The translations under genes were made by a program, and so were the position numbers. A stretch of 7,805 nucleotides of DNA, from NCBI GenBank assembly GCA_025454095.1, contig JALOPC010000083.1, positions 1 to 7,805 on the forward strand, written 5' to 3'. The stretch comes from Syntrophales bacterium (GTDB taxonomy: Bacteria > Desulfobacterota > Syntrophia > Syntrophales > UBA2192). Positions within the stretch are counted from its first letter, which is position 1, and every line of letters starts with the position of its first letter. The notes beneath the pieces are model-generated. The model saw only the letters and a list, made by a program, of their open reading frames with translations, was not told where the DNA came from and made no database searches. Shown here in pieces: positions 1 through 4,616 of the stretch.

Positions 1-381
1 GAGGCAAAGCACCTTCGCGAGCTCATGGACGTCCAGGCAACGGCCCTTCGCAAGGGGGTCGAGGAATGCTTCGCCGACCTGGAGATCGACGAGTACCTCG
101 ACGCCGTGATCCGGGAGGGCCTTCTGCCGGGGGGAGACAAGGCCGCCGAACGGCTCGATCAGGTCAAGACCGTGGAGGACGCCTGCCGCATCGCCATGCA
201 GGCCGAGAAGAACGCAATCCTCCTCTACACGGAGCTTGCGAAGCGCTCGAAAGACAGGGGACAGAAAAAGATCCTCGAAGCCATGATCCGGGAGGAGAAA
301 ATGCACATGGCGAAGATCGCGAGCATGAGGGCCGACATCGACCCGCTCTACGCGGCGGAGCGATTCGGCAAGCTCTGCTGA
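1..381 (+). CDS. Ferritin-like / rubrerythrin-family diiron protein, C-terminal part (5' end outside window)
   Basis: The reading frame is open from the first base, so the gene very likely begins upstream; the first ATG at 25 would cut through a helix. The visible 126 residues begin EAKHL, an E-x-x-H of the kind that ends the first half of a four-helix diiron bundle. After a linker comes a second helix pair: a helix with AEKNAILLYTELAKRS, where Glu and Tyr fit the ligand helix, and then EEKMHMAKI, a second E-x-x-H. This two-fold E...E-x-x-H pattern is typical of rubrerythrin/ferritin-like proteins, which in anaerobes handle peroxide or iron. No rubredoxin-type CxxC pair is visible in this part. 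The gene ends TGA and converges on the DUF59-like gene with an 11-nt gap. The family call is good; the exact substrate is unknown. Confidence 0.8.
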   Translation, partial: EAKHLRELMDVQATALRKGVEECFADLEIDEYLDAVIREGLLPGGDKAAERLDQVKTVEDACRIAMQAEKNAILLYTELAKRSKDRGQKKILEAMIREEKMHMAKIASMRADIDPLYAAERFGKLC

Positions 382-392
382 ACGGCCCTCTT

Positions 393-677
393 TTACGAGC
401 GGGAAGACACCCCGCTTCCAGGCCGTCTCAACGGCCGGAAGCGGGTTTCGACGGCAAGATTGCGGATGATGTTGTCGCCCACCAGTTTCGCGATGAAGAC
501 GCAGGTCTTGCAGTCGGGCATGTGGCTCTGGAAGTCCGTGAAGATGAACAGTTTCTTCTGCGCCTCGCTGAACCGGACCCGTTTGACGAGCCCGAGATGC
601 AAAACGGACAGCCCGCTCTCGGGATCCTTGACACGATCGAGAACAGCGTCGATTTTCTTGATCATTTCAGGGTTCAC
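393..677 (-). CDS. Small DUF59/MIP18-like protein (possible Fe-S cluster assembly factor)
   Basis: A 94-residue protein starting with GTG at 677. The start is supported by an AGGAGG Shine-Dalgarno (687-692) with a 9-nt spacer. Residues 8-35 (KIDAVLDRVKDPESGLSV, then LHLGLVKRV) resemble the DUF59/MIP18 signature (V-x-DPE-x-G and DLGLV), a domain of Fe-S cluster assembly and carboxylase-associated proteins. A beta strand (KKLFIFTDF) and MPDCKTC (C56, C59) followed by a helix (FIAKLVGDNIIRNL) fit the rest of that fold. The protein is shorter than many members of the family. The last ~16 residues are basic and low in complexity. They are encoded by a terminator-like hairpin, so this tail may be a read-through extension rather than part of the fold. 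Function is assigned by resemblance only. Confidence 0.65.
   Translation of the reverse strand: MNPEMIKKIDAVLDRVKDPESGLSVLHLGLVKRVRFSEAQKKLFIFTDFQSHMPDCKTCVFIAKLVGDNIIRNLAVETRFRPLRRPGSGVSSRS
411..445. terminator. Long hairpin at the junction of convergent genes
   Basis: CCCGCTTCC (411-419) pairs with GGAAGCGGG (437-445), and inside it GGCCGT (421-426) pairs with ACGGCC (431-436). The result is a 15-bp stem with one bulged A (420) and the 4-nt loop CTCA. It lies 30 nt after the ferritin-like stop codon and could stop transcripts from both directions. The U-tract is weak: only TTT follows on the plus strand, and there is none immediately on the minus strand. It lies within codons 78-89 of the minus-strand gene. 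Confidence 0.5.
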
Positions 678-704
678 GGGGTGTTGCCTCCTGGTTGGAA
701 AGTG

Positions 705-710
705 ATTATA
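705..710 (-). promoter_or_regulatory. Possible -10 box of the DUF59-like gene
   Basis: On the minus strand 710-705 reads TATAAT, a perfect -10 consensus. It would start transcription near 698, leaving a short leader that contains the AGGAGG site. No good -35 box lies 16-18 bp upstream (ATTTCC at 733-728). A perfect TTGACA on the same strand lies much too far upstream to pair with it. Confidence 0.3.
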
Positions 711-728
711 CTATAGCAAAAAGGGGTG

Positions 729-765
729 GAAATGTGCTATGTCAAAAAACCCATTGGCACATTTC
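729..765. promoter_or_regulatory. Inverted repeat upstream of dksA, overlapping a sigma-54-like -24 element
   Basis: GAAATGTGC (729-737) is repeated inverted as GCACATTTC (757-765), a perfect 9-bp inverted repeat with a 19-nt spacer. It could be an operator or a hairpin. The right arm overlaps TTGGCAC (754-760), which matches the -24 element of sigma-54 promoters. The -12 position reads ATGAA where TTGCA is expected, so the promoter match is partial. The site lies between the divergent DUF59-like and dksA genes, about 50 nt upstream of the dksA start. Confidence 0.3.
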
Positions 766-814
766 ATGAATAGTCGAGATAGCCAGGGTCACGATTGACA
801 GGGGGGTAAGCAAC

Positions 815-1228
815 TTGACCAAGGTGCAGGCAGCAACAGCCAAGGACCTGAAACTGATCAGGAAGATGCTGCAGTCCAAAATCAACGAGTTGATGGCGGA
901 AGTGGGGAAGACTGTCGTCGACATGGCGGGAAACGAGGAAAAACTCCCCGACATGAACGACCGCGCATCCCAGGAAGCCGATCTCAACCTCGAGATTCGC
1001 ATGCGGGAGCGCGAACGAAAGCTCATCGTGAAGATGAAAGAGGCCATCGAGCGCATCGATGACGGGACCTACGGGGTTTGCGAGGAGTGCGGCGAGAGCA
1101 TCGGCGTCAAGAGGCTCATGGCCCGGCCGGTAACGACCCTGTGCATCGAGTGCAAGACGATCGAAGAAAAGCGCCAGAAGATGCAGGGGAGAACCCCGGA
1201 GCTGCTGCCAGCCTTCTTTGCGGACTGA
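815..1228 (+). CDS. dksA: RNA polymerase-binding transcription factor DksA
   Basis: A 137-residue protein of the DksA/TraR family. These proteins enter the RNA polymerase secondary channel and, together with (p)ppGpp, adjust promoter choice during starvation. The N-terminal coiled-coil hairpin (about residues 10-85) carries the tip motif D-x-x-D-x-A (D46, D49, A51), which in E. coli DksA is essential for activity. The C-terminal zinc finger has all four cysteines (C89, C92, C110, C113) in CEEC...CIEC. Length is close to the 151 residues of E. coli DksA. The start is TTG at 815, with a GGGGGG Shine-Dalgarno (801-806) 8 nt upstream; a GTG at 824 is the alternative. The C-terminal tail after the finger is hydrophobic (ELLPAFFAD). 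The gene is monocistronic here, ending 5 nt before a heptamer array and followed by a strong terminator. Confidence 0.93.
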   Translation: MTKVQAATAKDLKLIRKMLQSKINELMAEVGKTVVDMAGNEEKLPDMNDRASQEADLNLEIRMRERERKLIVKMKEAIERIDDGTYGVCEECGESIGVKRLMARPVTTLCIECKTIEEKRQKMQGRTPELLPAFFAD

Positions 1229-1233
1229 AAGAA

Positions 1234-1268
1234 GGGTATCGGGTATCGGGGCTCGGGTCCAGGGAAAG
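1234..1268 (+). repeat. Heptamer array A (GGGNNTC family, G-quadruplex motif)
   Basis: Five heptamers in strict 7-nt phase: GGGTATC, GGGTATC, GGGGCTC, GGGTCCA, GGGAAAG. The array begins 5 nt after the dksA stop codon, with the G-rich strand the same as the dksA transcript. It is in inverted orientation to array B (1332-1368), and the terminator hairpin sits between the two. Five GGG runs with 3-4 nt loops fit the canonical G3N1-7 quadruplex pattern. Confidence 0.75.
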
Positions 1269-1281
1269 ACAAGAAAGAAAC

Positions 1282-1313
1282 AAAGGGTCGAGGAACTGCT
1301 CCTCGACCCTTTT
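1282..1313. terminator. Strong bidirectional Rho-independent terminator
   Basis: AAAGGGTCGAGGA (1282-1294) pairs perfectly with TCCTCGACCCTTT (1300-1312), a 13-bp stem around the 5-nt loop ACTGC. The plus strand continues as TTTTCTTT, and the minus strand exits into a pyrimidine-rich tract (GTTTCTTTCTTG). It can therefore end both dksA (+) and the AOR-like gene cluster (-), which converge here. Confidence 0.9.
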
Positions 1314-1331
1314 CTTTGCGCAGTCTCTTAA

Positions 1332-1368
1332 CTCTATACCCTATACCCGATTCCCGAGACCCGATTCC
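1332..1368 (-). repeat. Heptamer array B, running into the AOR-like gene
   Basis: On the plus strand CCC triplets begin at 1339, 1346, 1353 and 1360, each separated by four bases (TATA, GATT, GAGA). On the minus strand this reads as GGGTCTC, GGGAATC, GGGTATA, GGG, that is four G-runs with 4-nt loops. The array covers the last nine codons and the TAG stop of the AOR-like gene. It faces array A across the terminator. Confidence 0.75.
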
Positions 1369-2666
1369 GGTATTTTCCCCTCCAGGAGCATTTCCACCTG
1401 TTCGTCGAGTCTTGCGACCAGCGATTTGACTTCCTCGGCGTCCGAAGACAGGAAACGCAACAGGTCCGAGCGGTCCAGACGGCCGGCGATCTGCATGAAC
1501 ACGGGGCAGACGCCCAGGATAAGGGCCGCCGCGACGCGCTCCGTCCAATCTTTCCCGGAGGACAGGGGTGTGATGCCGCCCAGCAGGCGGTAGTCCCGCG
1601 TGTCGATCCCGGGTGCCGCCGGGTAGTCCTCTTCGTCGATCGAGGCGCCGCCTGCAACAAGCGCTTCCAACGCGTTGAGGGCTTCCTTCATCGGGCGGTC
1701 CTCGCGGAGGACCAGTCCGGCTGCCAGGGGGTCGAGTCCGAGTTCCAGGCACCTCTTGAGCAGGGGCAGGGCATCCTCGGATTTACGGGAAAGCGCGGTC
1801 CAGCCGGCGTGATCCAGCATCAGGAGCCCCTCTTTCTCCGGTCCTGTCTTTCCGAATGCCGTGTAGGTCATGCAGGGGCAGGGGCAGTGGTAGCAGGCAC
1901 GGTTTCGCCCGAGTTTCCCCCGCAGCGCACCCGCGGCTTCCGCGCCGTCGGCAAGCCCCTTCAAAACGGGGACGAAGCCAATGGCCTTCATGGCCCCCGA
2001 ATCCCGCAGCATCTTTTCCGTAGCCTTGGACAGGGCCGGGTGATCCTCCCGGAAGGGAAGGCCCCCGATCCCGTTGAAGAGAACGGCCTTGAGGTTTTTC
2101 TCGGCCATGCGGGCGGCAAACCCGACGCGGTCGAAGCTCCCGTGGCTGCCCACGGAGGCCGACGCATGGGGCGAGTTGCGGTCCGCCGCGGGGCCCGTCA
2201 CGATGGAGCCCCGGTAGCCGGGTGCGGCCCGCTTGAGCGCCTGCAGGACTTCGGGGACGGGCTTTCCCGTCGTGTCGGGCACGGGCTGAATCTGGAGGCG
2301 GCCGCGTCCGACGGATACCGCGCAGGGCTGCTTTGCGGAGCCGCGGATGACCAGGAAATCCAGTCCGGAGAATTTCATCTCCGGGCCGCTCCGAAGCATG
2401 AAGGGCACGTGGCAGAGGTGGTCCCAGCGGGGCGAACGGAACGTCCCGACCAGGAGCGACGAGGCCGGGGCGAAACTGCCCGTGAGCGGGCCCGTGCCGA
2501 GGATCAGCGTATCGCTCTCGTACTCGGACAGCAGCCTTGCATTCAGGGTTGCGCCCCCGATGTGTTCCCCGCAGATCTCCCGGGGGAGGTCCAGCGTGTA
2601 TACAGAGAGGGTCGTCAGATCGGCAACGCCGACTTTTCCGTTGAAGAAGGGCTGGTAGAGGCTCAT
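1341..2666 (-). CDS. Shortened aldehyde:ferredoxin oxidoreductase (AOR)-family protein
   Basis: A 441-residue protein; characterised AORs have about 600. These tungsten/molybdo-bispterin enzymes interconvert aldehydes and carboxylates with ferredoxin. The N-terminal domain is recognisable: GTGPLTGSFAPAS (58-70), a segment ending PEMKFSGLDFLVIRGSA (95-111), and GFAARMAEKNLKAV (182-195), matching the family's GFGAVMGSKNLKA. Cluster cysteines appear as C258-x2-C261-x3-C265, with an additional C263, and the distal cysteine as GVC387. The stretch between the cysteine motif and GVC is about 120 residues, against roughly 200 in full-length enzymes. The Asp of the second pterin motif (DxxGLC) appears to be Leu382, while a DHAG (285-288) may represent the first. 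The start is ATG at 2666, with a fine GGGGAGG site 7 nt upstream and an ATGA overlap with the preceding ferredoxin/NapH gene. Residues 433-441 come from repeat B. Catalytic activity is uncertain. Confidence 0.78.
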   Translation of the reverse strand: MSLYQPFFNGKVGVADLTTLSVYTLDLPREICGEHIGGATLNARLLSEYESDTLILGTGPLTGSFAPASSLLVGTFRSPRWDHLCHVPFMLRSGPEMKFSGLDFLVIRGSAKQPCAVSVGRGRLQIQPVPDTTGKPVPEVLQALKRAAPGYRGSIVTGPAADRNSPHASASVGSHGSFDRVGFAARMAEKNLKAVLFNGIGGLPFREDHPALSKATEKMLRDSGAMKAIGFVPVLKGLADGAEAAGALRGKLGRNRACYHCPCPCMTYTAFGKTGPEKEGLLMLDHAGWTALSRKSEDALPLLKRCLELGLDPLAAGLVLREDRPMKEALNALEALVAGGASIDEEDYPAAPGIDTRDYRLLGGITPLSSGKDWTERVAAALILGVCPVFMQIAGRLDRSDLLRFLSSDAEEVKSLVARLDEQVEMLLEGKIPESGLGNRV

Positions 2667-4000
2667 GCGTTCGCCTCCCCGGGTGTCGATTTCTGCCAGC
2701 GGAAACGGACCTTCGCCGCATTGTAGGGACAGCGGTCCACGCATCGCAGGCACATGATGCACTCCGTCATCGGGATTTTCGGGGAAACGCCCTCGCGCAG
2801 CTCGTCGGCATTGATGATCCCCACGGGGCAGACCTCGGCGCACTGGATGCAGGAGAATTTCTTGCATTTGCGGGCCCCGATCACGATCTTGAGGAGCCGC
2901 AGCAGGCTGGCGATGCCCAGCGTGGCGCCGACGGGGCAGAGGTAGCGGCACCAGGACCGGCGCTCGGCGATCTCCGTGGCCGCCAGGGCCGGTACGATCG
3001 CCAGCTCGGCGCTCTGCATGACCGACTGCACTCCGTAGGAGCGGCACAGGGTGCCGATGGGGCAGACGGTGCAGAAGGCCTGGTAGCCGAGCACGGCGCT
3101 GCTCCCCACGGCGCCGCCGAGGATGCCGTACTTGGCCATGCGGCTTTTCAGGAAATTCGGCCAGCCGAGCTTCTTCGGGGTGATCTTGTCGACCAGGTCC
3201 AGTACGAAGCCGAAGGGGCAGACCCAGCCGCAGAAGACCCTGCCGAAGAGGACCGTCAGGATCAGGAGAGCCAACGCCGACGAGGCGCCCACGAGGATCA
3301 GCGTCCCCGACGAGGCGATGTTCTGCAGCGTCCCCGTGGGGCAGGCCAGTTCCACCGTCCCCGCGCGGAAGTAGCAGAAGGTCCCCACGACGAGAATCAC
3401 GAGGAAGAGAAACGACAGGGCCTGGACGCTCCATCGGGCGGCCTTGATCCATCGGAAGGCGTTTCCGCGGGTGGTCGTCAGGGCGCCCTCGGGGCAGTGT
3501 TTGACGCACAGCGGGTCGCCTTCGCAGAGGTCGCACTTGTGGATCTCGCCTGTTCCCGGGTCCTTGAGGGGCGCCGCTTCCGGACAGGCCATGGTGCAGA
3601 GGCCGCAGTCGACGCAGAACAGGTCGTTGATCCGCACGATGCCGTCGTCGCCCTTCTCGATGGCCCGCGTGGGGCAGGCCTCGAGGCACAGGGGCCTGCG
3701 GCAGTGCTGGCAGAGGACGGCGAAATTTTTCCCGAGCTTCTCGTCGGAAAGAACCTTGACGCTGGCCGACGCCGGGGCCACGTTCGCGACGTTGCGGGTC
3801 GAGCAGATCATCTCGCAGGTGCCGCAACCGGTGCATTTCGCGGGGTCGAAGAGGATGGTGTTGTTCCGCCTCGGCATGAACCGGTCGGAAAACTTCTTCT
3901 TCTCCGGCTCGCGGGGCCGCAGGTCCTCGAGCGTCAGGCCGCTCTGCGGCCGGGTCTCGGGCATCGGGTCTCGGGTATCGGGTTTTCTTGAAGCTTCCAT
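2663..4000 (-). CDS. Fusion of four-cluster ferredoxin and NapH-like Fe-S membrane protein
   Basis: A 445-residue protein with two halves. Residues 50-175 are a polyferredoxin of the kind that serves molybdoenzymes: CTGCGTCEMIC (56-66), CQHCRRPLCLEACP (97-110), CVDCGLCTMACP (129-140) and CDLCEGDPLCVKHCP (156-170). Residues about 190-445 resemble NapH/YccM-type quinol-side membrane proteins. They have hydrophobic segments near 193-212, 233-253, 292-309 and possibly 328-343 and 360-376, with FCGWVCPFG (256-264), CTVCP...C (310-319), CRYLCPVG (351-358), then two [4Fe-4S] motifs at C384-C391 and C414-C424. It probably passes electrons between the AOR-like protein encoded downstream (ATGA overlap) and the membrane quinone pool. 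I chose ATG at 4000; a TTG at 4012 is possible. Neither has a clear Shine-Dalgarno, and the next ATG codons are at residues 13 and 42. Residues 5-17 are encoded by repeat E, so the true N-terminus is uncertain. Confidence 0.85.
   Translation of the reverse strand: MEASRKPDTRDPMPETRPQSGLTLEDLRPREPEKKKFSDRFMPRRNNTILFDPAKCTGCGTCEMICSTRNVANVAPASASVKVLSDEKLGKNFAVLCQHCRRPLCLEACPTRAIEKGDDGIVRINDLFCVDCGLCTMACPEAAPLKDPGTGEIHKCDLCEGDPLCVKHCPEGALTTTRGNAFRWIKAARWSVQALSFLFLVILVVGTFCYFRAGTVELACPTGTLQNIASSGTLILVGASSALALLILTVLFGRVFCGWVCPFGFVLDLVDKITPKKLGWPNFLKSRMAKYGILGGAVGSSAVLGYQAFCTVCPIGTLCRSYGVQSVMQSAELAIVPALAATEIAERRSWCRYLCPVGATLGIASLLRLLKIVIGARKCKKFSCIQCAEVCPVGIINADELREGVSPKIPMTECIMCLRCVDRCPYNAAKVRFRWQKSTPGEANA
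3952..3986 (+). repeat. Heptamer array E, inside the N-terminal codons of the ferredoxin/NapH gene
   Basis: Five perfect-phase heptamers on the plus strand: GGGTCTC, GGGCATC, GGGTCTC, GGGTATC, GGGTTTT. G-runs are spaced by exactly 4 nt, a canonical quadruplex motif on the template strand of the minus-strand gene. On the coding strand it gives the Pro/Asp/Arg-rich stretch at residues 5-17. Confidence 0.75.
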
Positions 4001-4045
4001 TATATACGTCAATCCGGTCTGTTCATTTTACTCAGTCCATAAGAG

Positions 4046-4080
4046 GAGCATCGGGTCCGGGGGCTCGGGCATCGGGAAGA
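4046..4080 (+). repeat. Heptamer array C between the HdrC-like and ferredoxin/NapH genes
   Basis: Heptamers GAGCATC, GGGTCCG, GGGGCTC, GGGCATC, GGGAAGA in 7-nt phase on the plus strand. It has the same orientation as array E and is inverted relative to array D, with an AT-rich stretch (around 4092-4110, containing TTTATAAAATAG) between C and D. Four G-runs with 3-4 nt loops are present. Confidence 0.7.
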
Positions 4081-4120
4081 AAGCAGAATCCGTTTATAAA
4101 ATAGTTTATTGTGCCTTCGA

Positions 4121-4151
4121 CCCTATACCCTATACCCGATACCCAAGACCC
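4121..4151 (-). repeat. Heptamer array D next to the HdrC-like stop codon
   Basis: CCC triplets begin at 4121, 4128, 4135, 4142 and 4149, separated by TATA, TATA, GATA and AAGA. On the minus strand these are five G-runs with 4-nt loops. The array begins 3 nt after the stop codon of the HdrC-like gene (minus direction), mirroring the position of array A after dksA. In the minus-strand transcript its G-rich sequence could pair with arrays C or E, which are C-rich in that RNA. Confidence 0.75.
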
Positions 4152-4154
4152 TGT

Positions 4155-4616
4155 TCATGCGTTGCGCAGCAAATAAATTTCCCGCCGGCAGGACGGGCAC
4201 GTCTCGAGGGCCTTGAGGACGTTTGCGGGCTCCGCCTTCAGCCTGCCGAAAACGAAGTCCTCCACGGGAACGGCCAGGAAGAACCGGCCGCAGGCCTCGC
4301 AGCGCTTGGCGTTCTCGACGACGTTCTCCTCGATGGCCGCCTCGCGGAGCTTGCGGATCAGGTCCCGGCAGCTCACCCCCTGGGGGCAGACGTCGGTGCC
4401 GCTGTTGCACTCCGTGCAGTACCAGATGTTGCGGTCCGCGACGACGTCGTCGCCGACGAGCGTCTTCTTGATGATGCCCCGGGGGGACATCTCGATGCCG
4501 AAGTTGGCGTACATCTCCGCCATGGGGCAGGCGGCGACACACCGGCCGCACTCTACGCAGCCGGGGGCCCCGGAGAGTTTCTTGGCTTCCTCGATCCTAT
4601 CGTGCCTGGGCTTCAT
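4155..4616 (-). CDS. HdrC-like iron-sulfur protein with C-terminal CxxC pairs
   Basis: A 153-residue protein resembling the C subunit of heterodisulfide reductase-type complexes, which carries electrons between flavin/Fe-S subunits in many anaerobes. The first cluster motif is complete: CVECGRCVAACP (C20, C23, C26, C30). The second reads CTECNSGTDVCP (C67, C70, C77), with Gly73 where the third cysteine is expected. After a helical region, two CxxC pairs follow (C106/C109 and C140/C143), about 30 residues apart. They resemble a zinc-ribbon or rubredoxin-like knuckle and are not part of the short classical HdrC. The ATG at 4616 overlaps the end of the formate dehydrogenase gene by 20 nt, which implies translational coupling and a complex with it. 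An AAAGGA site precedes the start closely. No HdrA or HdrB gene is present in the window. Confidence 0.78.
   Translation of the reverse strand: MKPRHDRIEEAKKLSGAPGCVECGRCVAACPMAEMYANFGIEMSPRGIIKKTLVGDDVVADRNIWYCTECNSGTDVCPQGVSCRDLIRKLREAAIEENVVENAKRCEACGRFFLAVPVEDFVFGRLKAEPANVLKALETCPSCRREIYLLRNA

Noticed and set aside
740..752. TTGACA (minus strand) as the -35 box of the DUF59-like gene
   Set aside because: It lies about 30 bp from the TATAAT box, too far to function as a pair.
2667..3836. In-frame upstream extension of the AOR-like gene
   Set aside because: The extension is an out-of-frame reading of the ferredoxin/NapH gene. The ATG at 2666 has an excellent ribosome-binding site, and the AOR N-terminal homology begins there.
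1234..4151. CRISPR array
   Set aside because: The repeat units are 7 nt and have no spacers of regular length; no cas genes are present.
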